DNA of 64,000 nt from JBEVOS01 sp044226655 (GCA_044226655.1 JBGAGO010000002.1:186001-250000); one strand, 5' to 3'; counted from the stretch's first letter, positions 17,165 through 27,207 are shown. The notes: generated by a model from the sequence alone, not told the origin. Translations and numbers: made by a program.

Positions 17165-18601
17165 TCAGAAGGAATGCGCCACCGCAACTTCCGCCCAATG
17201 CTGGACGGCGCCAAGCCCGATCAGCAAGAGCGGGAACACAATGAACGCCGCCGCCGAGGCGGTGAGCACGATCGTGCCGCTCGGGCTCTGGAGGGGCGCT
17301 GCGGCCGGTTTGAACCAGACGGCGGCCACGACCCGGAGATAATAGGCCGCCGCAATCACCGCCGCGATCCCGCCGACGATCGCCAGCGGCCAAAGTCCGC
17401 CTTCGACGGCGGCGATGAAGGTGGCGTACTTGCCAAAGAAGCCCGCCAGCGGCGGCACGCCCGCGAGCGAGAAGAACAGCAGCGTGAACAGCGTCGCCAT
17501 CCACGGCCTGCGTGTGGCGAGGCCGGCGAGATCGTCCATCGTCTCGGCGGGCTCGCCGCCGCGGCGCATGGCGAGGATGAGCGCGAAGACGCCGATCGTG
17601 GACGGCAGATAGATCGCCATAAACAGCAGCGCCGCCGAGGCGCCGCCCGCATCGCCCGCCGCCAGCGCCATCAGCGCGAAACCCATATTGTTGATCGAGG
17701 AATACGCCATCAGGCGCTTCAGATTGTTCTGCACCAGCGCCGCGACCGCGCCCCAGATCATCGAAATGGCGGCCAAGGCCATCACCACTTGGCGCCATTG
17801 ATCGGCGATGTGACCGAAGGGCTCGTAGAGCAGCCGCGCCATCAGCGCGACGGCGGCGACCTTCGGCGCGGCTGCGAAGAACGCGGTCACCGGCGTCGGC
17901 GCGCCTTCGTAGACGTCGGGCGTCCACATGTGGAACGGCGCGGCCGACATTTTGAAGCCGATCGCGCACAGCATCAGCACCAGGCCGAAGATGAGGCCGA
18001 CGCCGCCGCCATCGGCCTGCGCGGCGATGTCGGCGAAGCGCACCGAGCCCGTAAAGCCGTAAACGAACGAGGCGCCGTACAGCAGCAGCCCCGACGAGAT
18101 CGCGCTCAGCACGAAATATTTGAGGCCGGCTTCGGACGAGCGCGCGTCATCACGCCGCCAGGCGGCGAGCACATAGGCGGCCAAGCTTTGCAGCTCGACG
18201 CCGACATAGAGCGTGATGAGATCCTGCGCCGACACCATCACGAACATGCCGACGACGGCGAGCGCCACCATCACCGGAAATTCGAAGCGCCGCTCGTTGA
18301 GGCGTGAAAAATAATCCGCGCCGAGCAGCAAGGTCGCAGCGGCGGAGAATGCGATCAGCGCTTTGGAGAGAGAGGCCACGCCATCGGCCACCAGCGCGCC
18401 GCCGAACAAGGCTTGCGGCTCAGCCGGTGTGAACATCAGCGCAAACACGCCGGCGGCCACAAGCACAACGGCGCCCACGATGGCGAAGAAGCGCGCACTG
18501 CCATCGCCCAGCCAGGCGCCGAGCGCAGCCGCGATCAGCGCGAAAACGACGAGCCAGAGTTCAGGCTGAATCCAGGCCCAGTCGACCGCCAAGCTGGGCA
18601 T
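17165..18601 (-). CDS. nuoN: NADH-quinone oxidoreductase subunit N
   Basis: NuoN is one of the three antiporter-like proton-pumping subunits of complex I. From the ATG at 18601 the protein is 478 residues with about 14 helices, and contains the conserved helix-break region and lysines of the family (for example NNLKRLMAYSSINNMGFAL). That start shares its A with the nuoM stop (TGATG). The frame stays open upstream but that part has no membrane character and lies inside nuoM. Confidence 0.97.
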   Translation of the reverse strand: MPSLAVDWAWIQPELWLVVFALIAAALGAWLGDGSARFFAIVGAVVLVAAGVFALMFTPAEPQALFGGALVADGVASLSKALIAFSAAATLLLGADYFSRLNERRFEFPVMVALAVVGMFVMVSAQDLITLYVGVELQSLAAYVLAAWRRDDARSSEAGLKYFVLSAISSGLLLYGASFVYGFTGSVRFADIAAQADGGGVGLIFGLVLMLCAIGFKMSAAPFHMWTPDVYEGAPTPVTAFFAAAPKVAAVALMARLLYEPFGHIADQWRQVVMALAAISMIWGAVAALVQNNLKRLMAYSSINNMGFALMALAAGDAGGASAALLFMAIYLPSTIGVFALILAMRRGGEPAETMDDLAGLATRRPWMATLFTLLFFSLAGVPPLAGFFGKYATFIAAVEGGLWPLAIVGGIAAVIAAAYYLRVVAAVWFKPAAAPLQSPSGTIVLTASAAAFIVFPLLLIGLGAVQHWAEVAVAHSF

Positions 18602-20082
18602 CACGGGCTCCTCTGGAAGGCGCGCACCACCGTCTCGGCCGAGAGATGCGTGAAGTCGAACACGAAGGATGGCGTGAGGCCCAGAATGAGCGTGGCCACA
18701 ACCAGCGGCACGAAGATCACCCATTCATGCGCAGACAAATCGGTGATGGCCGCCAGACGCGGGTTCTCGATCGTGCCAAGCGCGACCTTGCGATAGAGCG
18801 TCAGCGCGTAGACGGCCGAGAAGATGACGCCCGAAGCCGCGCCCACCGCCACCCAGGCGTTGACCTGAAAGGCGCCGACCATGGTGAGGATTTCGCCCGG
18901 AAACCCGCTCGTGCCCGGCAAGCCGACATTGCCCATGGTGAAGAGCAGGAAGATCGCGGCGTAGACCGGCATACGGTTCACGAGGCCGCCATAGAACGCG
19001 ATCTCGCGCGTGTGCATCCGATCGTAGATGACGCCGACGCAGAGGAACAGCGCGGCCGAGACGACGCCGTGCGACAGCATCTGGAAAATCGCGCCCTGCA
19101 CGCCCTGCATCGTGCCCGAGAAGATGCCCATGGTGACGAAGCCCATATGCGCGACCGAGGAGTACGCGATGAGCTTCTTCACATCGGTCTGCCGGAAGGC
19201 GACCAGCGAAGCGTAGATGATAGCGATCACGCTGAGCGCGAACACCAGCGGCTGAAACAGCATGCTCGCGTCCGGGAACATGGGCAGCGAGAACCGCAGG
19301 AAGCCGTATCCGCCCATCTTCAAGAGGATCGCCGCCAGCACGACCGAACCCGCCGTCGGCGCCTCGACGTGCGCGTCGGGCAGCCAGGTGTGGACCGGCC
19401 ACATCGGCATCTTCACCGCGAAGGAGGCGAAGAAGGCGAGCCAGAGCCAGGTCTGCAGGCCAGGATCGAAATCGTAGCCGGTGAGCGCGGGAATGCTCGA
19501 CGTGCCCGCGGTCGTCACCATCACGACGATGGCGACCAGCATCAGGATCGAGCCCAGGAACGTGTAGAGGAAGAATTTGAACGCTGCGTAGAAACGGTTC
19601 GCCCCGCCCCACACGCCGATCAGAATGAACATCGGGATGAGGCCGCCTTCGAAGAAGACGTAGAACACGATGATGTCGAGTGCGGTGAAGACGCCGATCA
19701 TCAGCGTCTCGAGCACCAGGAACAGCACCATGTAGGAGGCGACCTGCCGCTCGATCGCTTCGCTCGCCAGGATGCAGAGCGGCATCAGGAAGGTGGTCAG
19801 CAGCAGGAGCGACAGCGACAGCCCATCGACGCCGACATGATACGAGGCGCCGAACGCCCAGGGATGGTTTTCGACGAATTGATAATCCGGATTGCTGGGA
19901 TCGAAGCTCAGCAGCGCGAGCGAGGCCAGGAAGGTCAGGATCGTCACGCCGAGCGCGATGGTGCGCACGCCGCGGTCGAAGCCGCGATTGTCGCCCGGCA
20001 GCATGGCGCGCGCGGCCAGGATCAGCAGCGCGCCCGCCAGCGGCAGGAAGGTGACGATCGAAAGGATCGGGATGTTGCTCAC
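18601..20082 (-). CDS. nuoM: NADH-quinone oxidoreductase subunit M
   Basis: NuoM (493 residues, about 14 helices) is the second antiporter-like proton channel of the complex I membrane arm. It has the family motif TDVKKLIAYSSVAHMGFV, and a conserved Glu in a membrane helix near residue 145 (YVFFEGGLIPMFILIG). Its start overlaps the nuoL stop by four bases, and its stop overlaps nuoN by one. Confidence 0.98.
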   Translation of the reverse strand: MSNIPILSIVTFLPLAGALLILAARAMLPGDNRGFDRGVRTIALGVTILTFLASLALLSFDPSNPDYQFVENHPWAFGASYHVGVDGLSLSLLLLTTFLMPLCILASEAIERQVASYMVLFLVLETLMIGVFTALDIIVFYVFFEGGLIPMFILIGVWGGANRFYAAFKFFLYTFLGSILMLVAIVVMVTTAGTSSIPALTGYDFDPGLQTWLWLAFFASFAVKMPMWPVHTWLPDAHVEAPTAGSVVLAAILLKMGGYGFLRFSLPMFPDASMLFQPLVFALSVIAIIYASLVAFRQTDVKKLIAYSSVAHMGFVTMGIFSGTMQGVQGAIFQMLSHGVVSAALFLCVGVIYDRMHTREIAFYGGLVNRMPVYAAIFLLFTMGNVGLPGTSGFPGEILTMVGAFQVNAWVAVGAASGVIFSAVYALTLYRKVALGTIENPRLAAITDLSAHEWVIFVPLVVATLILGLTPSFVFDFTHLSAETVVRAFQRSP

Positions 20083-22157
20083 GGCGCTTCTCCATGCGCC
20101 TGACCGCCGGCCCAGAGCGCATAGGCTCCGAAGGCGACGGCCGCGATGAGCATCAGAAAGCTGTAATGATAGACGAAGCCGGTTTGCAGCCGGCGCAATT
20201 GGCGCGCGCCGAAGCGCGTCAGCGCGGCCACGCCATTCGGCCCCGCCCCGTCGATGATCTTCTGATCACCCACCTTCCAGAAGAGATCGCCCAGCGCGCG
20301 GGCGCCCTTCACGAAGATGAAGTCGTAGATCTCGTCGAAATACCATTTGTTGTAGAGAAAGGCGTGGATCGGCCCGCCCGCCGCCGCGATGCGCGCGCCG
20401 AGGCCCTGGTTCCACAGATAGAAGAAGCACGCGAACAGGAAGCCGATGCCGGTGACCGTCAGCGGCGCCCAGGTCACCCAGGCCGGCACATGCTCGTGCG
20501 CCTCGTGGTGCAGCGCGATCGCGCCGCGCCAGAACGGGGCCGCTACCTCGCCGATGAAATAGGGCGCGAACGCCGCGCCCGCGAAGATCGCGCCGAAGGC
20601 CAGCACGAACAGCGGCGCCAGCATCACCATCGGAGATTCGTGCGCAGGCGCCGAACCATCGGCCTTGGCGTGCGCATGGCCGTGGCCATGATCATCGTGC
20701 GCGCTTTCCGGCTCAGCATGCCCTTCCTGGCCGTAATCATGCGCGTGATCGGCCGCATGGCCGCCGCGATAGCGGCCCTCGAACGTCATGAACAACAGGC
20801 GCCAGGAATAGAAGCTCGTCAGCAGCGCCGCCGCGATGCCGCACCAGAACGCGAACTCGCCGCCGAAGCGCCCTGCTTCGCCCGCGCCATAGGCGGCTTC
20901 GATCGCAGCGTCCTTCGAATAGAAGCCGGCGAAGCCGATGTGGAAGCCCGGGATCGGCAGGCCGAAGCCGATCAGGGCCAGCGTGCCGATCAGCATCATC
21001 GCCCAGGTGATCGGCATGGGTTTGCGCACGCCGCCCATGTTGCGCATGTCCTGCTCATGGTGGAGGCCGTGAATCACGGAGCCCGCGCCGAGGAACAGCA
21101 GCGCTTTGAAGAAGGCGTGCGTAAAGAGGTGGAACATCGCCGCGCCGTAGACGCCCGAGCCGGCGGCGAAGAACATGTAGCCGAGCTGCGAGCACGTCGA
21201 ATAGGCGACGACGCGTTTGATGTCGTTCTGCGCGAGGCCGACCGTGGCGGCGAACAGCGCGGTCGTCGCGCCGACGATCGTCACAACCCCGGCCGCGACC
21301 GGCGCCAGCTCATAAAGCGGCGAACAGCGGCACACCATGAAGACGCCCGCCGTCACCATGGTCGCGGCGTGGATCAGCGCGGAAACCGGCGTCGGCCCTT
21401 CCATCGCGTCGGGCAGCCAGACGTGCAGGAAGAATTGCGCGCTCTTGCCCATCGCACCGATGAACAGAAGGACGGACACGACCTCCACCGCCTTGGCTTG
21501 AACCGGGCCTACGCCGAGGAGCATGTTCGGATGCGCGGCGGCGGCGGCGAAGATGTCGTCGAAGCGGATCGAGCCGTAGCAGAAGAACGCCGCCATGATG
21601 CCCAACGCGAAGCCGAAATCGCCCACGCGGTTGACGACGAACGCCTTGATCGCCGCGTCATTGGCGCTGCGCCGGTCGAACCAGAATCCGATCAGCAGAT
21701 AGGAGGCGACGCCCACGCCCTCCCAGCCGAAGAAGAGCTGCAGGAGATCGTTCGCGGTGACGAGCGAGAGCATCGCGAACGTGAAGAAGGAGAGATAGGA
21801 GAAGAACCGCGCCCGGTGCGGGTCCTCGGCCATGTAGCCGATCGAATAGACGTGCACGAGGAAGGACACGCTGGTGACGACCACCAGCATCACCACCGAG
21901 AGCGCGTCGATCCGGATCGACCAGGTCGACGTGAAGCCGGAAACGTCGATGAAGCGCGCCAGCTCGATGAGCCGCGCCTCCCCGCCCAGCCAGGTCCATT
22001 GCGCGAAGGTGTAGAGCGAGAGCGCCAGCGCCACGCCCACGCCCAGCGTCGTCACCGCCATCGCGACGCGGTCGCCGATTTGCTTCTGCAGCAGGCCCGC
22101 GAACGCGGCGCAGACCAGCGGCGTCAGAACGATGAAGGCTTCGTAGGGAACAACCAC
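20079..22157 (-). CDS. nuoL: NADH-quinone oxidoreductase subunit L
   Basis: NuoL (692 residues) is the distal antiporter-like subunit of complex I. It has about 16 helices and a long C-terminal lateral helix that braces the membrane arm. Motifs include FFGWEGVGVASYLLIGFW and NDIKRVVAYSTCSQLGYMF. A His-rich loop around residues 470-500 (repeated H, D and G with AHAKADG) is a variable insert that could bind metal. It lies four bases after nuoK. Confidence 0.98.
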   Translation of the reverse strand: MVVPYEAFIVLTPLVCAAFAGLLQKQIGDRVAMAVTTLGVGVALALSLYTFAQWTWLGGEARLIELARFIDVSGFTSTWSIRIDALSVVMLVVVTSVSFLVHVYSIGYMAEDPHRARFFSYLSFFTFAMLSLVTANDLLQLFFGWEGVGVASYLLIGFWFDRRSANDAAIKAFVVNRVGDFGFALGIMAAFFCYGSIRFDDIFAAAAAHPNMLLGVGPVQAKAVEVVSVLLFIGAMGKSAQFFLHVWLPDAMEGPTPVSALIHAATMVTAGVFMVCRCSPLYELAPVAAGVVTIVGATTALFAATVGLAQNDIKRVVAYSTCSQLGYMFFAAGSGVYGAAMFHLFTHAFFKALLFLGAGSVIHGLHHEQDMRNMGGVRKPMPITWAMMLIGTLALIGFGLPIPGFHIGFAGFYSKDAAIEAAYGAGEAGRFGGEFAFWCGIAAALLTSFYSWRLLFMTFEGRYRGGHAADHAHDYGQEGHAEPESAHDDHGHGHAHAKADGSAPAHESPMVMLAPLFVLAFGAIFAGAAFAPYFIGEVAAPFWRGAIALHHEAHEHVPAWVTWAPLTVTGIGFLFACFFYLWNQGLGARIAAAGGPIHAFLYNKWYFDEIYDFIFVKGARALGDLFWKVGDQKIIDGAGPNGVAALTRFGARQLRRLQTGFVYHYSFLMLIAAVAFGAYALWAGGQAHGEAP

Positions 22158-22161
22158 CCGC

Positions 22162-22470
22162 TCAGCCCTTCATCAGATTGATGTCTTCGACGGCGATGCC
22201 GCCGCGATTGCGGAAATAGGTGACCAGGATCGCGAGCCCCACGGCGGCCTCTGCGGCCGCCACCGTCAGCACCATGAGCGCGAAAATCTGGCCCTGCAGA
22301 TTGTGCAGAAAGGTCGAAAACGCGACCAGATTGATGTTCACCGACAGCAGCACGAGTTCGATCGACATCAGAATGATGATGACGTTCTTGCGGTTCACGA
22401 AGATGCCGAACACGCCGATCGTGAAGAGCGCGGCCGCCACGAACAGGTAATGGGAAAGTCCGATCTCCAT
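22162..22470 (-). CDS. nuoK: NADH-quinone oxidoreductase subunit K
   Basis: A 102-residue, three-helix subunit of the complex I membrane arm. It carries the conserved helix-2 Glu in MSIELVLLSVNINLVAF and the helix-3 Glu in AAAEAAVGLAILV, both in the proton path. The ATG overlaps the nuoJ stop by one base (TGATG). Confidence 0.97.
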   Translation of the reverse strand: MEIGLSHYLFVAAALFTIGVFGIFVNRKNVIIILMSIELVLLSVNINLVAFSTFLHNLQGQIFALMVLTVAAAEAAVGLAILVTYFRNRGGIAVEDINLMKG

Positions 22471-23081
22471 CAGCCGATCCCCCGCCCGGGCCGCACGTCC
22501 TTCAGCTCCACCGCCTGCGAGCGCCGGCGCCCGACCTGGCGGGCGATGTTCTGGCGCTTCACGCCGGGCTTATGGCGCAAGGTGAGCACGATCGCGCCCA
22601 CCATCGCCACGAACAGGACGAGCCCGGCGAGCTGAAACAGGATCAGGTAGTCGGTGTAGAGCACGCGGCCGATGGCTTCGGCATTGGTGATGTCGGTCGG
22701 CGTTTGGCTGGGCGCGGCGGCCGCGCGGCCGGGCGCCTGCATCGCCGCGCTCGCCACCAGGCCCAATTCGGCAAACAGCGCCAGCGCGACCAGCGCGCCG
22801 ACCGGCAGATAGCTCAGAAAGCCCTGCTTCAGTTCGACGAAATCCACGTCGAGCATCATCACGACGAACAGGAAAAGCACCGCGACCGCGCCGACATAGA
22901 CGACGACCAGCAGCATCGCGAGAAACTCCGCGCCCATCAGCACGAAGAGCCCCGCCGCCGAGAAGAAGGTCAGAATCAGGAACAACACCGAGTGCACGGG
23001 ATTGCGCGCACTGATGACGCCGAAGGCCGCGATCACGGCGATCACGGCCAGCACGTAAAAGGCGATGGGGGCGAGGGTCAT
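22470..23081 (-). CDS. nuoJ: NADH-quinone oxidoreductase subunit J
   Basis: NuoJ (203 residues, five helices) is the membrane-arm subunit holding the pi-bulge helix linked to quinone redox state. The N-terminal part has NPVHSVLFLILTFFSAAGLF and LLVVVYVGAVAVLFLFVVMML, both typical. The last 35 residues are polar. It starts seven bases after nuoI. Confidence 0.97.
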   Translation of the reverse strand: MTLAPIAFYVLAVIAVIAAFGVISARNPVHSVLFLILTFFSAAGLFVLMGAEFLAMLLVVVYVGAVAVLFLFVVMMLDVDFVELKQGFLSYLPVGALVALALFAELGLVASAAMQAPGRAAAAPSQTPTDITNAEAIGRVLYTDYLILFQLAGLVLFVAMVGAIVLTLRHKPGVKRQNIARQVGRRRSQAVELKDVRPGRGIG

Positions 23082-23088
23082 GCGCGGC

Positions 23089-23574
23089 TCACCGGTACGG
23101 CGCGTCGAGTTCGAGATTTTTGGCGATCTCGCGCTCCCAGCGGTCCCCGTTCGCGAGCAGGCGCTCCTTGTCGTAATAGAGCTCTTCGCGCGTCTCGACG
23201 GCGAATTCGAAATTCGGGCCTTCGACGATGGCGTCCACCGGGCAGGCTTCCTGGCAGAAGCCGCAATAGATGCATTTCACCATATCGATGTCGTAGCGCG
23301 TCGTGCGCCGCGAGCCGTCCGCGCGCGGCTCGGCTTCGATCGTGATCGCCTGGGCCGGACAGATGGCCTCGCAGAGCTTGCAGGCGATGCAGCGCTCTTC
23401 GCCATTGGGATAGCGCCGCAGCGCGTGCTCGCCGCGAAAGCGCGGGCTGAGCGGACCTTTCTCGAACGGGTAATTGATCGTGTATTTGCGCGAGACGAAT
23501 TTCTTCATCGCGAGCGCGAACGCGCCCACGAAGTCGAGCATCAAGGCCCCGCGCGCGGCCTGCAGCACGCCCAT
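23089..23574 (-). CDS. nuoI: NADH-quinone oxidoreductase subunit I
   Basis: NuoI (161 residues from the chosen ATG) carries clusters N6a and N6b in the hydrophilic arm near the quinone site. The two ferredoxin motifs are C62-C65-C68-C72 and C101-C104-C107-C111. The ATG at 23574 shares its A with the nuoH stop (TGATG). The longer open frame upstream lies wholly inside nuoH and is not coding. Confidence 0.97.
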   Translation of the reverse strand: MGVLQAARGALMLDFVGAFALAMKKFVSRKYTINYPFEKGPLSPRFRGEHALRRYPNGEERCIACKLCEAICPAQAITIEAEPRADGSRRTTRYDIDMVKCIYCGFCQEACPVDAIVEGPNFEFAVETREELYYDKERLLANGDRWEREIAKNLELDAPYR

Positions 23575-24611
23575 CAGGCAGGTCTCCCGAAATAGGTCAC
23601 GTAGCCGGCGATCAGCGCCACGGCGACGAGCGAGGTCGGCAGGAAGATCTTCCAGCCCAGCCGCATCAGCTGGTCGTAGCGGTAGCGCGGCACGATGGCC
23701 TTCACCATCGCGAAGAAGAAGAACAGGATCCAAATCTTCACGTAGAAGATGAGGAAGCCGAGAAAGGGATTGTCCACCGGCCCCCAGGGCGCGTGCCAGC
23801 CGCCCAGGAACAGGATGTTGATCATCGCGCACATCAGCACGATCGAGAGATATTCCCCGATCATGAACAGCAGATAGGGCGTGGACGAATACTCGACTTG
23901 ATAGCCGGCCACGAGTTCGCTTTCCGCCTCGGGCAGATCGAACGGCGGCCTATTGGTCTCGGCCAGCGCCGAGATGAAGAAGATCACGAGCATCGGGAAC
24001 ATCACGAAGATCGTGGGCCACGCGAAAGCGTGCCAATGGCCGATGCCCTGCTTCTGATGATCGACGATGACCGTAAGGTTGAGCGAGCCGACCAGCAGCA
24101 GGACCGTGATGATCACGAAGCCGATCGAGACCTCATAACTCACCATCTGCGCGGCCGACCGCAGTGAGCCGAGGAACGGATATTTCGAGTTCGAGGCCCA
24201 CCCGCCCATGATGATGCCGTAGACGCCGAGCGAGGAGATCGCGAACAGGTAGAGAATGCCGACATTGATGTCGGCGATCACCCAGCCCTTCGCGAACGGC
24301 ACCACCGCATAGGCCGCGAACGCCAGCGTGAACGTGATGAGCGGCGCCAGGATGAACACCGTCTTGTTGGCGCCCGCCGGGATCACGATTTCCTTGAGCA
24401 CGAATTTGCCGAAATCGGCGAAGCTCTGCAGCAGCCCGAACGGGCCCACCACGTTCGGCCCCTTGCGCATCATCACCGCCGCCCAGACCTTGCGGTCGAA
24501 CAGCAGGATGAAGGCCAGCGTCAGCAGCAGCATGACCATGATGAGCAGGATCTGGCCGACGCCCGCCCAGAAGCCGAGGATCGGCCCGAAATCGCGAATG
24601 AGGCCGCTCAT
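23574..24611 (-). CDS. nuoH: NADH-quinone oxidoreductase subunit H
   Basis: NuoH (345 residues, eight helices) forms the quinone chamber where the two arms of complex I join. Family motifs are RKGPNVVGPFGLLQ near the N terminus and ETNRPPFDLPEAESELVAGY in the third loop. The ATG at 24611 overlaps the nuoG stop (ATGA). An ATG 15 codons upstream would add a Gly/Arg-rich stretch inside nuoG, so it is rejected. Confidence 0.98.
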   Translation of the reverse strand: MSGLIRDFGPILGFWAGVGQILLIMVMLLLTLAFILLFDRKVWAAVMMRKGPNVVGPFGLLQSFADFGKFVLKEIVIPAGANKTVFILAPLITFTLAFAAYAVVPFAKGWVIADINVGILYLFAISSLGVYGIIMGGWASNSKYPFLGSLRSAAQMVSYEVSIGFVIITVLLLVGSLNLTVIVDHQKQGIGHWHAFAWPTIFVMFPMLVIFFISALAETNRPPFDLPEAESELVAGYQVEYSSTPYLLFMIGEYLSIVLMCAMINILFLGGWHAPWGPVDNPFLGFLIFYVKIWILFFFFAMVKAIVPRYRYDQLMRLGWKIFLPTSLVAVALIAGYVTYFGRPA

Positions 24612-26674
24612 TCCGCCGCCACCTTCGCGACCGAACCGGCGGCGAATTCCGCGCATTCCGCCATCGTTTTCGAGGCCCGCGCGATCGGATTGGTGAAATA
24701 GAAATTCGCCACCGCGCTTTTGAGCGGCGCCGATGACAGCGCGCCCTCGGCGCCGAGCGCGGCCGGATCGAAGCCCGCGCCATCGGCCGCGCCCGGCGCG
24801 TAGTCCACATGGCCGAAAGTCGGATGGTCCGCGATCATCTTGGCGCGCAACGCGGCCAGATCGTCATAGGGCAAGGTCTTGCCCAGCACCGCTGAGAGCG
24901 CGCGCAGGATGGTCCAATCCTCACGCGCATCGCCCTTCGGGAACGCGGCGCGCCGGCCATATTGCACACGGCCTTCGGTGTTGACCCAGGTGGCGTTCTT
25001 TTCGGTGTAGGCAGCGCCGGGGAGAATGATGTCGGCGCGGTGTGCGCCGGCATCGCCATGGCTGCCGAGATAGATCACGGTTCCTGCCTTCGGCAGTTCG
25101 ACTTCATCGACGCCGAGCAGAAAGAGCGTCTCGACGCCGCCCTTCAGCATGGCCTGCGCATCGAGCCCGCCCTCGCCCGGCAGGAAGCCGAGATCGAGGC
25201 CGCCGACGCGCGAAGCGGCCGTGTGCAGCACATTGAAGCCGTTCCACTCGGCGCTGACGCGCGCGAGCTTTCCGGCTGCGCGCAGGATCGCGGCGCCCGC
25301 CTCGCCCGTCAGCGCGCCGGCGCCGAGGATCAGCAGCGGCTTCTTGGCGTTCTTCCAGATATCCGCGAACGCGCCTTTGAGCGCGCCCAGCGCATCGGCG
25401 CCCGCGCCGAGATGCGCGTAGTCGTAAGTGAGATCGACGGCCTCGCCGATGACGCCCACCGGCAAGCCGCGCAGCCAGGCCTTGCGGATGCGCGCGTTCA
25501 GCACCGGCGCTTCGACGCGCGGATTGGCGCCGATGAGCAGCAGCGCGTCCGCCTCTTCGACGCCGTAGATCGTGGAATTGAAGAGATAAGATTGGCGCGG
25601 GCCGACGCCGAGCTTCATCCCGTCGGGCCGGCAATCGGTGTTGGGCGAGCCGAGCGCGCGGAAGAGATCGAGCGTCGCCTTCATGCTCTCGGCGCAGGCC
25701 AGATCGCCCGCGATCGCGCCAATTTTGGCGCCGCCCTTGGAGAGCGCCGCCGCCGTCGCTTGCAGCGCCTCATCCCAGGAGACGGGTCGCAGCTTGCCGT
25801 TCTCGCGCACATAGGGTCGGTCGAGCCGCTGGCGGCGCAGGCCGTCGACGGCGTAGCGCGTCTTGTCCGAAATCCATTCTTCGTTGATCTCGTCGTTGAG
25901 GCGCGGCAGCACGCGCAACACCTCATCGCCGCGCGCATCGATGCGGATGGCCGAGCCCAGCGCATCCATCACGTCCACGCTCTCGGTCTTTTTCAATTCC
26001 CACGGCCGCGCATTGAAGGCGTAAGGCTTCGAGGTGAGCGCGCCGACGGGGCAGAGATCGATGATATTGGCCGATAATTCGCTGGTCAGCGCCTGTTCGA
26101 GATAGGTCGTGATCTCCATGTCCTCGCCGCGGCCGGTGGCGCCGATTTCCGGCACGCCCGCGACCTCCGTGACGAAGCGGACGCAGCGCGTGCACTGGAT
26201 GCAGCGCGTCATCACAGTCTTCACCAGCGGGCCCATGAATTTCTCTTCGACGGCGCGCTTGTTCTCCTCGAAGCGCGAGCCGCCGCGCCCATAGGCGACG
26301 GATTGGTCCTGCAGGTCGCATTCCCCGCCCTGATCGCAGATCGGGCAATCGAGCGGGTGGTTGAGGAGCAGGAACTCCATCACGCCGTTGCGCGCCTTTT
26401 TCACGGTGTCGGAGCGGGTGACCAGTTCGTTGAGCTTGTCATCGCGCGGCGGCGGCAAATCCTTCACCTGCTGGGCGCAGGAGGCCACCGGCTTCGGGCC
26501 CGAACGACCGCCGACCTTCACTTCGATGAGGCACATCCGGCAATTGCCGGCGATCGAGAGCCGCTCGTGGTAGCAGAAGCGCGGAATTTCGGCGCCGGCC
26601 ATTTCGCACGCCTGCAGGAGCGTGAACTCCGGCGGCGCGTCAATTTCCACCCCGTCGACGAGGATTTTCGTCAT
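24608..26674 (-). CDS. nuoG: NADH-quinone oxidoreductase subunit G
   Basis: NuoG (688 residues) is the large Fe-S subunit of the hydrophilic arm. Ligands in order: [2Fe-2S] C34, C45, C48, C66; [4Fe-4S] with a His, H106, C110, C113, C119; [4Fe-4S] C158, C161, C164 plus the Cys in IIDLCPVGAL. A molybdopterin-oxidoreductase-like domain follows. The ATG at 26674 gives the family N terminus (MTKILVDGVEID). Unlike nearly every other junction in this operon, it is separated from the gene before it, by 218 bases. Confidence 0.98.
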   Translation of the reverse strand: MTKILVDGVEIDAPPEFTLLQACEMAGAEIPRFCYHERLSIAGNCRMCLIEVKVGGRSGPKPVASCAQQVKDLPPPRDDKLNELVTRSDTVKKARNGVMEFLLLNHPLDCPICDQGGECDLQDQSVAYGRGGSRFEENKRAVEEKFMGPLVKTVMTRCIQCTRCVRFVTEVAGVPEIGATGRGEDMEITTYLEQALTSELSANIIDLCPVGALTSKPYAFNARPWELKKTESVDVMDALGSAIRIDARGDEVLRVLPRLNDEINEEWISDKTRYAVDGLRRQRLDRPYVRENGKLRPVSWDEALQATAAALSKGGAKIGAIAGDLACAESMKATLDLFRALGSPNTDCRPDGMKLGVGPRQSYLFNSTIYGVEEADALLLIGANPRVEAPVLNARIRKAWLRGLPVGVIGEAVDLTYDYAHLGAGADALGALKGAFADIWKNAKKPLLILGAGALTGEAGAAILRAAGKLARVSAEWNGFNVLHTAASRVGGLDLGFLPGEGGLDAQAMLKGGVETLFLLGVDEVELPKAGTVIYLGSHGDAGAHRADIILPGAAYTEKNATWVNTEGRVQYGRRAAFPKGDAREDWTILRALSAVLGKTLPYDDLAALRAKMIADHPTFGHVDYAPGAADGAGFDPAALGAEGALSSAPLKSAVANFYFTNPIARASKTMAECAEFAAGSVAKVAAE

Positions 26675-26892
26675 CACCGATTCCAATGGCGCGATCGGCC
26701 AAAATCGCGCGCGGTTGGTGACCCATTTATCGCGTCGCTGCAAGGGGCTGCGGGGTCGCGACGGAGCCGCGCGCCTGATGCGTTGAACACAGGTTGGGGG
26801 CGTGCGCGGAGGCCGCCGCACAAACTGCGAATCGTTCGCGGGAAGATTGCGCGGGCGATCGGCGGACGCGCTTTGCGGGCTCTGCCTTTACG
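26675..26892. other. 218-base non-coding spacer before nuoG
   Basis: This is the only large gap in an otherwise overlapping or closely spaced operon. On the minus strand it carries no ORF with a ribosome site, and the open frame extending back from nuoG is Arg/Pro-rich and looks non-coding. I saw no T-tract hairpin. It could hold an internal promoter for nuoG-N or be the leftover edge of an insertion; I found no convincing -35/-10 pair. Confidence 0.6.
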
Positions 26893-27207
26893 TCATGTCG
26901 CCGGATTCGGCCTGTTCAGCGCCCGATCGCCGAACGCCGTCGTCCATTCCCGGACCCGCCAAGCGGCCACTATCCCGTTTTCGACGTAAGGATCGGCGCG
27001 CGCGAACGCTTCGACCGTCTCACGATCCTCAACCTCGAACAAAAGCACGCCGATCGGCGCGCCTGGATCGATGCAGGCGCCCGCCAGGAAGAGCTCGCCG
27101 CGTTCGCCATAGGGCGTGGCGTGCGCGAAATGCGCGGGCCGGTGAGCGACCCGCCTGTCCACATAATCGGCGACATATTCATAGGTCAGAATGAAGTGCT
27201 TCTTCAT
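26893..27207 (-). CDS. YciI-like protein
   Basis: A 104-residue protein with the ferredoxin-like YciI fold pattern: an opening MKKHFILTYEYV strand, a HxxH segment (HRPAHFAHA) in the region of the catalytic-type His, and a late FARADPYVENGIVAAWRVREW motif. Family members are small cytoplasmic proteins, some with hydrolase or dehalogenase activity, mostly uncharacterised. The ATG at 27207 overlaps the DUF3291 stop (ATGA); the frame upstream of it is inside that gene. Last of four small genes between nuoF and nuoG. Confidence 0.85.
   Translation of the reverse strand: MKKHFILTYEYVADYVDRRVAHRPAHFAHATPYGERGELFLAGACIDPGAPIGVLLFEVEDRETVEAFARADPYVENGIVAAWRVREWTTAFGDRALNRPNPAT

Noticed and set aside
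18602..18724. N-terminal extension of nuoN by 41 residues
   Set aside because: It lies within nuoM, has no membrane character, and the internal ATG overlaps the nuoM stop as at other junctions in the operon.
20640..20760. His-rich loop in nuoL as a separate metal-binding gene
   Set aside because: It is in frame with nuoL and sits in a variable inter-helix region, so it is an insert and not a gene.
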